Positions 52,377 to 61,230 of a stretch of DNA of 64,000 nt are shown here, one piece after another. The stretch is from Prado023 sp963747335 (lineage in GTDB: Bacteria > Actinomycetota > Actinomycetes > S36-B12 > CAIYMF01). A program made the translations under genes and the position numbers. Within the stretch, counting starts at the first letter, position 1; every line of letters begins with the position of its first letter. The notes beneath the pieces are model-generated. The model saw only the letters and a program-made list of their open reading frames with translations, was not told where the DNA came from and searched no databases. The DNA lies in the NCBI GenBank assembly GCA_963747335.1, contig CAVVEV010000007.1, positions 1 through 64,000 on the forward strand. Reading direction: 5' to 3'.

Positions 52377-53758
52377 TCAGGATGGACATCGCGGCGGTGG
52401 CCGATGCGGTCGGTGGCACCCTCGTCGACTGCCCCGATCCCTCTGTCGAGGTCACCGGTGCGGTCGCCGACTCGCGCGTGGCCGGACCGGGGGACCTCTA
52501 CGTCGCGATCGCGGGGGAGCGGGTCGATGGCCATGACTTCGCTGCCGATGCCCACGCCGTTGGTGCGGTGGTCACGCTCGGCTCGCGCCCCACCGGCCAG
52601 CCGACGATCGTGGTCACCGGCGATCCCGTGGCCGCCCTGGGTCGGTTGGCCAGCCACGTGCTGGGCCAGCTCCCCGATGCCCGCGTGGTGGCCATCACCG
52701 GATCCTCGGGCAAGACCACGACCAAGGACCTCATCGCCACCCTGCTCGAGGACCTCGGGCCGACCGTGGCCCCTGCGGGTTCGTTCAACACCGAGGTGGG
52801 GCTCCCGCTGACCGTCCTGCGCGCGACGGAGCAGACCCGCTTCGTGGTGCTGGAGATGGGCGCGCGGGGGATCGGTCACGTGGCCACCCTCTGCCGGATC
52901 GCCCCTCCCGATGTCAGCGTCGTGCTCAACGTCGGCTCGGCGCACCTCGGCGAGTTCGGCAGCCGTGAGGTGATCGGGGTGGCGAAGGCGGAGATCGTCG
53001 AGGCCCTGTCCCCCCAGGGCCTGGCCGTGCTCAACGCGGACGACCCGATCGTCGCCGGGATGGCCCAGCGGACCGCGGCTGCGGTCGTCACGTTCGGCTC
53101 CAGCCCGGCCGCGGACGTGCGTGCCGTCGGGCTGACCCTCGATGGATCAGCCCGGGCCGCGTTCACCCTGCACTCCCCGTCCGGGGACGCGCCGGTTCAG
53201 TTGGCCATGGTCGGGGAGCACATGGCCGCCAACGCGTGCGCCGCCTCCGCCGTCGCCCTGCACTTCGGGATGACCCCGGCGCGGATCGCCGAGCTCCTGG
53301 GTACCGCGCAGCCGCGCAGTCGCTGGCGGATGGAGGTCAGCACCACCGCCTCCGGGGTCACCGTCGTCAACGACGCGTACAACGCCAATCCCGAGTCGAT
53401 GCGCGCAGCCCTGCGCTCCCTGGCGGCCATGCGCGGGCAGGGCCGGACCATCGCGGTGCTCGGCGAGATGCGGGAGCTCGGGGACCAGAGCATCGCCGAG
53501 CACGACGAGGTGGGTCGGCTGGCAGTCAGGCTCGACATCTCCAAGACGATCGCCGTGGGGCAGGGCGCCCGCCCCCTGTTCCTCGGGGCCGCACAGGAGG
53601 GGTCATGGAACGAGGAGGCCGTCTTCGTCCCCGATGTGGAGGCGGCGATCTCCCTGCTGCGTGGCCTCGTCCAACCCGGTGACGTCGTGCTGGTCAAGGC
53701 GTCCCGTTCGGTCGGCCTCGAGGCCGTGGCCCACGCGCTCCTGGAGGACCTCGCATGA
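52373..53758 (+). CDS. murF: UDP-MurNAc-tripeptide--D-Ala-D-Ala ligase
   Basis: Adds D-Ala-D-Ala to complete the pentapeptide precursor. The 461-residue protein has the three Mur-ligase domains: an N-terminal UDP-binding part (VTGAVADSRVAGPGDLYVAI), the ATP loop ITGSSGKTTTKDLIA, VLEMGARGIGHVATLC, and the C-terminal VVNDAYNANPESMRAALRSL. It overlaps murE and mraY by four bases each (ATGA), the compact arrangement seen through this cluster. Confidence 0.95.
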   Translation: MIRMDIAAVADAVGGTLVDCPDPSVEVTGAVADSRVAGPGDLYVAIAGERVDGHDFAADAHAVGAVVTLGSRPTGQPTIVVTGDPVAALGRLASHVLGQLPDARVVAITGSSGKTTTKDLIATLLEDLGPTVAPAGSFNTEVGLPLTVLRATEQTRFVVLEMGARGIGHVATLCRIAPPDVSVVLNVGSAHLGEFGSREVIGVAKAEIVEALSPQGLAVLNADDPIVAGMAQRTAAAVVTFGSSPAADVRAVGLTLDGSARAAFTLHSPSGDAPVQLAMVGEHMAANACAASAVALHFGMTPARIAELLGTAQPRSRWRMEVSTTASGVTVVNDAYNANPESMRAALRSLAAMRGQGRTIAVLGEMRELGDQSIAEHDEVGRLAVRLDISKTIAVGQGARPLFLGAAQEGSWNEEAVFVPDVEAAISLLRGLVQPGDVVLVKASRSVGLEAVAHALLEDLA

Positions 53759-54819
53759 TCCTGATCGTCCTGAGCGGAATGATCTCCCTGGGACTGGCGC
53801 TGCTGGGCACCCCGCTGCTGATCAAGGTCCTGACGCGGCGCAACCTCGCCCAGTCGATCCGGGAGTCCAGCGACGGCATCGTCTATCCCGAGCACAGCGG
53901 CAAGCGCGGGACGCCCTCCATGGGCGGCCTGGCGATCGTCGGGGCCGTCGTGCTCGGGTACGGCGGCGCGCACCTGCTGCGCTGGACCTGGCCCACGGTG
54001 TCGGGCCTGCTGGCGCTGTACCTGATGGTGGGCCTGTCGGTGGTGGGGTTCGCCGACGACTACCTCAAGGTGTTCAAGTCCCGAAGTGGCGGGATCCGCG
54101 CGCGCACGAAGCTCCTGGGCCAGGCTGCAGTGGCGCTGAGCTTCGCCTACCTGGCCACCAGGTTCCCCGACGAGAACGGCGTCACACCGGCGTCCGAGGC
54201 GATCTCCGCGGTCCGCGACCTCGCATGGACCCTGCCCGCAGGGCTGTTCCTGCTGTGGATCTGGTTCCTGGTGACCGCCATCACCAACGGCGTCAACCTG
54301 ACCGACGGCCTGGACGGGCTCGCGGCCGGTGCCTCCACCCTGACGTTCGGCGGGTTCACCCTCATCGGCGTCTGGCAGTACGGGCAGAACTGCACGGACG
54401 TGGCCCTCAGCGGCTGCTACACAGTGCGTGACCCCCTGGACCTGGCCGCCTTCGCCGTCGCCTGCGCGGGTGCCACGTTCGGATTCCTCTGGTGGAACAC
54501 CAGCCCGGCGCAGATCTTCATGGGCGACACCGGAAGCCTGGCCCTCGGCGGGGCGATGGCAGCCCTGGCGATCATGAGCCGCACCGAGTTCCTGCTGGTG
54601 CTGCTCGGCGGGCTCTTCGTGATCATCACGCTCTCGGTCATCGCCCAGGTCGGCTCATTCAAGCTCACCGGCAGGCGCGTGCTGCGGATGGCCCCCCTGC
54701 ACCACCACTTCGAGATGCTCGGCTGGCAGGAGATCACCATCGTCGTGCGGTTCTGGCTCATTCAGGGGCTGTGCGTGGCGGCCGGCCTGGCCCTGTTCTA
54801 CGCGGAGTGGGTGCGCTGA
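53755..54819 (+). CDS. mraY: Phospho-N-acetylmuramoyl-pentapeptide transferase
   Basis: Integral membrane enzyme that moves phospho-MurNAc-pentapeptide onto undecaprenyl phosphate, forming lipid I. The 354-residue protein has about ten helices. Conserved parts are HSGKRGTPSMGGLAI, VVGFADDYLKVFKSRSGGI with the DDD-type aspartates, NLTDGLDGLAAGAS, IFMGDTGSLALGGAM and PLHHHFEMLGWQE with the HHH motif. Its stop overlaps the murD start (TGATG). Confidence 0.96.
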   Translation: MILIVLSGMISLGLALLGTPLLIKVLTRRNLAQSIRESSDGIVYPEHSGKRGTPSMGGLAIVGAVVLGYGGAHLLRWTWPTVSGLLALYLMVGLSVVGFADDYLKVFKSRSGGIRARTKLLGQAAVALSFAYLATRFPDENGVTPASEAISAVRDLAWTLPAGLFLLWIWFLVTAITNGVNLTDGLDGLAAGASTLTFGGFTLIGVWQYGQNCTDVALSGCYTVRDPLDLAAFAVACAGATFGFLWWNTSPAQIFMGDTGSLALGGAMAALAIMSRTEFLLVLLGGLFVIITLSVIAQVGSFKLTGRRVLRMAPLHHHFEMLGWQEITIVVRFWLIQGLCVAAGLALFYAEWVR

Positions 54820-56273
54820 TGGTCGACGTCGACCACCTGCGTCGGGACTCCGACTGGAGTGGTGTCCATGTGGCTGTGGCCGGGATCGGGATCGCAGGGT
54901 TCGCCGCCGCGGACGCGTTGCTCTCCCTGGGTGCCCGGGTCAGTGCCCTCGACGCCGGCGACGGTCCCCGCCAGCAGGAGCGCGCCCAGATCCTCGAGGT
55001 GCTGGGCGCCGAGGTCCGCCTCGGGGACGGCGACAGCCTTCCGGGCGGTGTCGACCTCCTCGTCGTCTCCCCGGGGCTCTCGCCGCTGTCACCAGTCATC
55101 GCCGCCGCACTCGCCGCCGGGGTGCCCGTCTGGGGAGAGCTGGAGCTCGCATGGCGGCTGCGTCCGGCGCAGGGCGCCGCGCCCTGGCTGGTCGTCACCG
55201 GCACCAACGGCAAGACCACGACGACCCTCATGCTCGAGTCGATGCTGCGCGCAGCCGGCCTGCGCACGCTCGCGGCGGGCAACATCGGGGTCTCGATGGT
55301 CGACGTCGTGATGGCCGAGGCCACACCCGAGGGGGCCCTGGATGCCATCGCGGTCGAGGTGGGTGCCCCACAGCTGCCGTTCCTGCACTCCATGAGCCCC
55401 CAGGCCTCGGTCTGCCTGAACATCGCCGAGGACCACGTGGACCTCTTCGGCTCGTTGGAGGCCTACGTCGCGGCCAAGGCCCGCATCTATGAGCGCACCC
55501 AGGTGGCGGCCGTCTACAACGTGGCCGACGAGGTCACCCGTCGGATGGTCGAGGATGCCGACGTCGTCGAGGGCTGCCGGGCCATCGGCTTCACTCTCGG
55601 GGTCCCCGACATCAGCATGCTCGGCGTGGTCGAGGAGTTCCTCGTCGACCGTGCCTTCGTCGCCGACCGCCGGGCGGCCGCCCAGGAGCTGGCCACGACT
55701 GCCGACGTCCGCCCCGCGGCCCCCCACAACGTGGCCAACGCCCTGGCCGCAGCCGCGCTGGCTCGGGCCCACGGTGTGCCCGCGTCGGCGATCCGGGACG
55801 GCCTGCGTGCGTTCGAGCCCGCGGGGCACCGGATCGCCGACGTCGGCACCGTGGCCGGCGTGCGCTACGTCGATGACTCCAAGGCCACGAACTGCCACGC
55901 CGCGCAGACCTCGTTGATGGCCTATGACCGGGTTGTCTGGATCGCCGGAGGGCTTGCCAAGGGCCAGCAGTTCGATGACCTGGTCCTGGCGACGTCCCGG
56001 CAGATGACCGGCGTCGTGCTCCTCGGTGCCGATCGCCAGGTGATCGCCGACGCGATCGCGCGACACGCCCCGGATCTGCCGATCGTGGAGGTGTCTCGGA
56101 CCGACACTGGTGCCATGGCAGAGGTCGTGGCGGCAGCCGCGGCCATGGCAGAGCCGGGAGGCACCGTGTTGTTGGCCCCGGGGTGCGCGTCGTGGGACAT
56201 GTTCCGCGACTACGCCCAGCGGGGGGACATGTTCGCCGAGGCCGTGACGTCGTTGGCGCAGGAGGGCACGTGA
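54819..56273 (+). CDS. murD: UDP-MurNAc-L-alanine--D-glutamate ligase
   Basis: Adds D-glutamate to UDP-MurNAc-Ala. The 484-residue protein has a Rossmann-like start (VHVAVAGIGIAGFAAADALLSLG), SPGLSP, the ATP loop VTGTNGKTTTTLML, EVGAPQLPFL, NIAEDHVDLFGSLEAYVAAKARIY and the C-terminal YVDDSKATNCHAAQTSL. ATG 54819 overlaps the mraY stop by one base. The stop overlaps ftsW as GTGA. Confidence 0.94.
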   Translation: MVDVDHLRRDSDWSGVHVAVAGIGIAGFAAADALLSLGARVSALDAGDGPRQQERAQILEVLGAEVRLGDGDSLPGGVDLLVVSPGLSPLSPVIAAALAAGVPVWGELELAWRLRPAQGAAPWLVVTGTNGKTTTTLMLESMLRAAGLRTLAAGNIGVSMVDVVMAEATPEGALDAIAVEVGAPQLPFLHSMSPQASVCLNIAEDHVDLFGSLEAYVAAKARIYERTQVAAVYNVADEVTRRMVEDADVVEGCRAIGFTLGVPDISMLGVVEEFLVDRAFVADRRAAAQELATTADVRPAAPHNVANALAAAALARAHGVPASAIRDGLRAFEPAGHRIADVGTVAGVRYVDDSKATNCHAAQTSLMAYDRVVWIAGGLAKGQQFDDLVLATSRQMTGVVLLGADRQVIADAIARHAPDLPIVEVSRTDTGAMAEVVAAAAAMAEPGGTVLLAPGCASWDMFRDYAQRGDMFAEAVTSLAQEGT

Positions 56274-57499
56274 GCCAGACCCGATCCCCCCGGAGCTCCT
56301 CCGAGGCGCGCATCGAGGACGAGCGCACCGAGCCCGGGTGGCGCGATCGCCTGAACCAGCACCCGATGGCCCCGTACTACCTGATCCTCGGCGCGGCCAT
56401 GCTGCTGCTGGTCCTGGGCCTGGTGATGGTGCTCAGCTCCTCGGGGGTCGAGTCCTACGAGATCTACGACTCCGCCTTCACCCTGTTCAGCCGCCAGGCC
56501 GTGTTCGCGGTCATCGGGGTGATCGCGATGCTGGTCATCTCCCGGCTGCCGATCCCCGTGTTCCGGCGCTTCGCGCTGGCCTTCCTGGTCGTGAGCATCT
56601 TCATGCTGCTGCTCACGTTCGTGCCGGGGATCGGCGCCCCGGTGAACGGCCAGCGCAACTGGATCAGGCTGGTCGGTCCCTTCCGGCTGCAGCCCTCGGA
56701 GTTCGCCAAGCTCGCGCTCATCCTGTGGTCGGCGGACCTCTTCACCCGCCGCGAGGCCTATCTCCACCAGTGGCGGGCGCTGCTCGTGCCCTTCCTGCCG
56801 GTGGTTGCGGTGGTGGTCGGCCTGGTCGTCCTCGAGGGCGACCTCGGCACCGCGATCGTGATCGCCATCATCGTCGCGGGGCTGCTGTTCGTCGTGGGGG
56901 CTCCGATGCGGATCTTCGTGGCGTTCGGCGCGGTCGGCGTGCTGGGCGTCGCTGCCCTCTCACTCACGGCGGGCTATCGGATCCGTCGCTTCACGGCCTG
57001 GATCAATCCGGAGGCCGACCTCGACGGCGCCGGGTGGCAGCTCACCCAGGGCAAGGTCGCCCTGGGCACCGGAGGGTGGTGGGGCGTCGGCCTCGGCGGC
57101 AGCCGCGAGAAGTGGGGGGCCCTGCCCGAGGCGCACACCGACTTCATCTTCCCGGTGATCGGCGAGGAGCTCGGCCTGTTCGGTGCCCTGACCGTCCTGG
57201 GGCTGTTCGCCGCCATCACCATCTTCGCCCTGCGGATGGCCATCCGGACCAGTGACTCGTTCGTGCGCATCACCTGCGTGGGGATCGTCGCGTGGATCGT
57301 CGGCCAGGCCCTGATCAACCTCGGTGCCGTCCTGCAGCTGCTGCCGATCACCGGCGTCCCGCTGCCCTTCATCTCCTACGGCGGATCGTCGCTGCTGCCC
57401 TCGTTGATGGCCATCGGGGTGCTGCTCGCATTCGCCCGGCAGGAGGCCGTCCGCTCCGGTTCCCGAACCGCCAGGCGTCGTGGGTCCGTGGGGGTCTGA
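56270..57499 (+). CDS. ftsW: Septal peptidoglycan glycosyltransferase FtsW (SEDS family)
   Basis: Polymerises lipid II into glycan strands at the septum with FtsI. The 409-residue protein has ten helices. SEDS motifs are GAPVNGQRNWIRLVGPFRLQPSEFAKLALI, WQLTQGKVALGTGGWWGVGLGGSREKWGALPEAHTDFIF-like block with the catalytic Asp region, and LPFISYGGSSLL. GTG 56270 overlaps the murD stop; the N-terminal 35 residues are charged and cytoplasmic. murG starts three bases after the stop. Confidence 0.94.
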   Translation: MSQTRSPRSSSEARIEDERTEPGWRDRLNQHPMAPYYLILGAAMLLLVLGLVMVLSSSGVESYEIYDSAFTLFSRQAVFAVIGVIAMLVISRLPIPVFRRFALAFLVVSIFMLLLTFVPGIGAPVNGQRNWIRLVGPFRLQPSEFAKLALILWSADLFTRREAYLHQWRALLVPFLPVVAVVVGLVVLEGDLGTAIVIAIIVAGLLFVVGAPMRIFVAFGAVGVLGVAALSLTAGYRIRRFTAWINPEADLDGAGWQLTQGKVALGTGGWWGVGLGGSREKWGALPEAHTDFIFPVIGEELGLFGALTVLGLFAAITIFALRMAIRTSDSFVRITCVGIVAWIVGQALINLGAVLQLLPITGVPLPFISYGGSSLLPSLMAIGVLLAFARQEAVRSGSRTARRRGSVGV

Positions 57500-57502
57500 G
57501 GC

Positions 57503-58594
57503 GTGCACGTCGTCCTGGCCGGAGGCGGTACGGCGGGCCACATCGAGCCCGCCCTGAACCTCGCTGACGCGCTTCGGCGGCGAGACCCCGAGGTGGGCAT
57601 CACCGCCCTGGGCACGGAGAAGGGCCTCGAGGGCCGGCTTGTGCCGGCCCGGGGCTACGAGCTGCGGCTGATCCCTGCGGTCCCGCTCCCGCGCCGGCCG
57701 TCCGGGGATCTCGTCACCCTGCCGGGTCGGGTCCGTTCGGCCCTGCGCCAGACGGAGGCGATCCTGGCCGACGTCGGGGCCGACGTCGTCGTCGGCTTCG
57801 GCGGCTACGTGGCCCTGCCTGCCTACCTCGCGGCGCGCCGCACGAGGACCCCGTTGGTGATCCACGAGGCGAACGCCCGCCCTGGGCTGGCCAACCGGGT
57901 GGGTGCGCGCTTCACGACGCACGTGGCCGAGGCGGTGGCGGGCACGCTTCCGGGGGGTGTGCGGATCGGCATCCCGATACGTCGGACCATCTCCACCCTC
58001 GATCGGGCTGCGACCCGCCAGGAGGCCCGGGCCGCCCTGGGCCTGGCACCCGAGGGCCCTGTGCTGCTCGTCTTCGGGGGCTCGCAGGGCGCGCAGCGGA
58101 TCAACGCGGCGGTGTCGGCGGCGCTGCCGGGGTTGCTGGACCTCGGTGTGCAGGTGCTGCACTCGGTGGGCCAGGCGAACATGGAGGCCGTGACGGACTC
58201 CGCGCCGGGCTACCACCCGGTCGCCTACCTGGACCGCATGGACCTGGCCTACGCCGCGGCCGACCTCGTGGTCAGCCGCAGCGGTGCCATGACCTGTGCC
58301 GAGCTCGCTGCCGTCGGTCTGCCCGCCATCTACGTGCCGTTCCCGATCGGCAACGGCGAGCAGCGCCTCAATGCCCTGCCGGTGGTCAACGCCGGCGGCG
58401 GGCTGCTGGTCGCTGACGAGGCCCTCGACGGCGACACGTTGCTGGCCGACGTCGGGGCGCTGGTGGCCGATCCCGAGCGGATCGCGCGGATGGGTGACCT
58501 GGCAGCTGCGCACGGGATCCGGGACGCCGACGAGATGCTCTCGGACATGGTGATCGACGCAGCCGGCCGACCCGCCGGTCGCAGGGCGAGGTGA
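57503..58594 (+). CDS. murG: UDP-GlcNAc:lipid I N-acetylglucosaminyltransferase
   Basis: GT28 enzyme that converts lipid I to lipid II on the inner face of the membrane. The 363-residue protein starts at GTG 57503 with HVVLAGGGTAGHIEPALNLADAL, the first glycine-rich loop. VVVGFGGYVALPAYLAARR, VIHEANARPGLANR, VFGGSQGAQRINAAV and RSGAMTCAELAAVGLPAIYVPFP with the UDP-GlcNAc contact region follow. It overlaps murC by four bases (GTGA). Confidence 0.95.
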   Translation: MHVVLAGGGTAGHIEPALNLADALRRRDPEVGITALGTEKGLEGRLVPARGYELRLIPAVPLPRRPSGDLVTLPGRVRSALRQTEAILADVGADVVVGFGGYVALPAYLAARRTRTPLVIHEANARPGLANRVGARFTTHVAEAVAGTLPGGVRIGIPIRRTISTLDRAATRQEARAALGLAPEGPVLLVFGGSQGAQRINAAVSAALPGLLDLGVQVLHSVGQANMEAVTDSAPGYHPVAYLDRMDLAYAAADLVVSRSGAMTCAELAAVGLPAIYVPFPIGNGEQRLNALPVVNAGGGLLVADEALDGDTLLADVGALVADPERIARMGDLAAAHGIRDADEMLSDMVIDAAGRPAGRRAR

Positions 58595-60000
58595 GGGTGA
58601 TGGTGGACCTGACCGGCCACGTCCACATCGTGGGCATCGGCGGCGCCGGGATGTCGGGCATCGCCCGGATCCTGGTGGCGCGGGGCACCGTGGTCTCCGG
58701 AAGTGATGCGAAGGAGTCCCGGAGGCTGGTTGCCCTGCGTGCGCTCGGGATCGACGCGCGGGTCGGGCACGACGCCCAGAACGTCGAGGGTGCGGACGTG
58801 GTGGTCATCTCCACGGCCATCAAGGCCGCGAACCCGGAGGTCGTGGGCGCCCATGCGCGCGGGATCCCGGTCGTCTCCCGGGCGGATGCCCTGGCCGCCG
58901 TGATGGCGGGCTCGCGTGGGGTGGCCGTGGCCGGTACGCACGGCAAGACCACCACGACCTCCATGCTGACGATTGCCGCCCAGCACTGTGGGGTGGATCC
59001 CTCGTTCGCGATCGGCAGCGAGCTCAACGACTCCGGCGCCAACGCCCACCAGGGGGCCGGCGACCTCTTCATCGTGGAGGCCGACGAGTCCGACGGCTCG
59101 TTCCTGAGGCTGCCCGCCATCGCGGGGATCGTGACGAACGTCGAGCCCGACCACCTCGACCATTGGGGCACGTTCGACGCCATCGAGGCGGGTTTCCTGG
59201 AGTTCGCCACGGGCATCTCGCACGCCGGCGGGTTCGTGGTCGCCTGCGCCGACGACCCCGGGGCGGCGCGGATGGCCCAGAGCGCCCGCGAGCTCGGTGT
59301 CGACGTGCGCACGTACGGCGTGGACCCCGCGGCTGACTACGTCCTGTCCGAGGTCGCGACCTCGGCCACCGGGTCACGGGCGGTCGTGTCGCACGCGGGC
59401 GCCGTCGTGGGCAGGCTGGGCCTGCAGGTGCACGGCACCCACAACGTCCTCAACGCCGCCGCCGCACTGGTCGCCGGGATCGGGCTGGGGCTGCCGGCCG
59501 AGGACGTCCTCGAGGGCCTGTCGCTGTTCAGTGGGACCCGCCGGCGGTTCGACTTCAAGGGTGAGGTCGCCGGAATCCGCGTGTTCGACGACTACGCACA
59601 CCACCCGACCGAGATCGCCGCCACCCTGAGGGCCGCCCGGGAGGTGGTGGGGGAGGGCAACCTCGTGGTCGCGTTCCAGGCCCACCACTACTACCGGACG
59701 GCCATGTTCGTCGACGAGTTCGGTGAGGCTCTGGGGCTGGCCGACCAGGTCGTCGTGCTCGAGGTGTACGCCCCCGGAGAGGACCCCATCCCGGGTGCCA
59801 GCGGGCAGTCCATGGCCAGCCACGTCCCACTGCCCCCCGACCAGGTCGTCTTCGAGCCCTCTTGGTCTGCGGTGGCGGGCCAGCTCGCCGATCGCGCCCG
59901 GCCCGGGGACATCGTGATGACCCTGGGCGCCGGGGACATCGTCCTTCTCGGCCACGAGGTCCTCGACCTGCTGGCCCAGCGCTACGGAGCCCAGACATGA
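58591..60000 (+). CDS. murC: UDP-N-acetylmuramate--L-alanine ligase
   Basis: First Mur ligase, joining L-alanine to UDP-MurNAc. The protein is 469 residues from GTG 58591 or 466 from ATG 58600; the GTG overlap with murG favours the first. Motifs are HIVGIGGAGMSGIARIL, the ATP loop GTHGKTTTTSML, EADESDGSFLRL, NVEPDHLDHWG, HNVLNAAAALVAGIGLG and DDYAHHPTEIAATL. The downstream start of ftsQ overlaps by four bases. No murB or ddl gene is inserted here, unlike in some relatives. Confidence 0.95.
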   Translation: MRVMVDLTGHVHIVGIGGAGMSGIARILVARGTVVSGSDAKESRRLVALRALGIDARVGHDAQNVEGADVVVISTAIKAANPEVVGAHARGIPVVSRADALAAVMAGSRGVAVAGTHGKTTTTSMLTIAAQHCGVDPSFAIGSELNDSGANAHQGAGDLFIVEADESDGSFLRLPAIAGIVTNVEPDHLDHWGTFDAIEAGFLEFATGISHAGGFVVACADDPGAARMAQSARELGVDVRTYGVDPAADYVLSEVATSATGSRAVVSHAGAVVGRLGLQVHGTHNVLNAAAALVAGIGLGLPAEDVLEGLSLFSGTRRRFDFKGEVAGIRVFDDYAHHPTEIAATLRAAREVVGEGNLVVAFQAHHYYRTAMFVDEFGEALGLADQVVVLEVYAPGEDPIPGASGQSMASHVPLPPDQVVFEPSWSAVAGQLADRARPGDIVMTLGAGDIVLLGHEVLDLLAQRYGAQT

Positions 60001-60764
60001 CGGAGAACGAGACTGCCGAATTCCTCGCCGAGGGCGCGGAGGAGGCCCTCGCGGCGCCCGCAGCGACAGCACGGACCCCCCACCCGCGCCGTCGGCGGCG
60101 GATCCTGGTGGCGGGCGCCGTCGGACTCGGCCTCGTGTACTGGGTGGGGTGGCAGTCCCCTCTGACGCTCGTCGAGCACGTGGTCGTCGACGCCCCCCGG
60201 GGGATCTCCGCGGAGTCGATCAGGCTCGCCTCAGGGATCTCGCCGGCCGACCGTGTGCCCTCCGTCGACCCGGACGCGGTACGGCTGGGCATCATGACGG
60301 CGATCCCCGCGGTCGCTGATGTCCAGCTCGACCGGGCGATGCCCGACACCATCAGGCTGGTCGTCACTGCCCGCACACCGTTGGCCGCGGTCGACGCCGG
60401 CAAGGGCTTCTACGTGATGGATGCCCAGGGGGTGGTCTACGACAAGGTCGCCAAGGCCAAGGACCTGCCGGTCATCAAGGCACGAACAGACGCAGATCGC
60501 GAGATCGCGCGCGGGGTGCTGCTGGCGATCCCCGCGGACCTGCGCGAGAAGGTCTCCAGGATCACCGCACGCAGCCGCGACAACGTGACCCTCGGGCTGC
60601 GTGGTGGCGCGACCGTGCGCTGGGGCGGGGTCGAGGACTCCGACCTCAAGGCACGGGTCCTGGCCGGACTGACCGCGGTCAAGGCGACGAAGTACGACGT
60701 CAGCGCGCCCCTGCTGCCCACCACCTCCGGCTCTCCGACGGACCCCGCACGCCCCACTGGATGA
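59997..60764 (+). CDS. ftsQ: Cell division protein FtsQ (POTRA domain)
   Basis: Bitopic divisome protein of 255 residues. A charged cytoplasmic N-terminus (1-36) is followed by one helix (ILVAGAVGLGLVYWVGW) and a POTRA domain beginning LVEHVVVDAPRGISAESIRLASGI with RVPSVDPDAVRLGIMTAIPAVADVQLDRAMPDTIRLVVTARTPLAAVD-like order. It recruits FtsL and other late proteins. ATG 59997 overlaps murC. A hairpin about 90 bases after the stop may end the upstream transcript. Confidence 0.92.
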   Translation: MTENETAEFLAEGAEEALAAPAATARTPHPRRRRRILVAGAVGLGLVYWVGWQSPLTLVEHVVVDAPRGISAESIRLASGISPADRVPSVDPDAVRLGIMTAIPAVADVQLDRAMPDTIRLVVTARTPLAAVDAGKGFYVMDAQGVVYDKVAKAKDLPVIKARTDADREIARGVLLAIPADLREKVSRITARSRDNVTLGLRGGATVRWGGVEDSDLKARVLAGLTAVKATKYDVSAPLLPTTSGSPTDPARPTG

Positions 60765-60851
60765 TCTGAGCTCCAGAGACGTGTTCGCCCGTAGCGAACA
60801 GGATGGCGACTTCGTGCCCGACCTGGGGGTGGCCGGGGGGGAGGCCGTCGT

Positions 60852-60889
60852 CCGGCGTCCACAGGGGGCCCTGGCGCTGTGGACGCCGG
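60852..60889. terminator. 13-bp perfect-stem hairpin between ftsQ and ftsZ
   Basis: CCGGCGTCCACAG (60852-60864) pairs with CTGTGGACGCCGG (60877-60889) around a 12-base loop. A further CGGCGTCCACA copy begins at 60887, so an alternative pairing exists. Probably terminates or attenuates read-through from the mur-fts genes. Confidence 0.7.
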
Positions 60890-60914
60890 CGTCCACACCC
60901 GAACCCCGAGACCC

Positions 60915-60966
60915 GTCCCCAGCTCGTCCCACCCTTCTCCCCAGCCCGTCCCCAGTCTGTCCCCAG
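60915..60966. repeat. GTCCCCAG repeats in the ftsQ-ftsZ gap
   Basis: GTCCCCAG occurs exactly at 60915, 60948 and 60959, with TCCCCAG also at 60938. The ftsQ-ftsZ gap (60765-61230, 466 bases) otherwise holds the hairpin above and the promoter candidate below; I see no gene in it. The repeats could be protein-binding sites or simple C-rich drift. Confidence 0.4.
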
Positions 60967-61098
60967 GGGCCCGAGTCAGAGGGGCGCGGACCGGGGTTCC
61001 GAGCGCGGCGCCGGGGTGCCACCGGTCGACACGCCGACGATCGCCGGGGTCCTTGAAACCACCCATGCGGGCACCTAAGTTCCCTACCAACCACAGGT

Positions 61099-61127
61099 TG
61101 ACATAACTCTAAGCCTCAGGTTGAGGG
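61099..61127 (+). promoter_or_regulatory. Candidate ftsZ promoter
   Basis: TTGACA at 61099-61104 is an exact -35 consensus and sits in the only AT-richer patch of the gap (GACATAACTCTAAG). The -10 is unclear: at 17-bp spacing the hexamer is TTGAGG. A small dyad, CCTCA-GGT-TGAGG (61115-61127), overlaps that position and could be an operator. About 100 bases separate it from the ftsZ start. Confidence 0.5.
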
Positions 61128-61230
61128 TGAGAGTCACGGAGACCGACGGTGCAGGCCCGCGATGGAGCTCAACCCTCCACCGCACAGTCCGACCCCAACC
61201 CTCTGCAGCAACCAAGAAGGAGCCCCTGAC

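Noticed and set aside
60915..60966. CRISPR-like or origin-like array in the ftsQ-ftsZ gap
   Set aside because: The units are only eight bases, irregularly spaced, with no spacers of fixed length and no DnaA-box consensus.
61162..61230. Upstream ATG at 61162 as the ftsZ start
   Set aside because: It would add 23 Pro-rich residues unlike any FtsZ, and the GTG at 61231 has a much better ribosome site.
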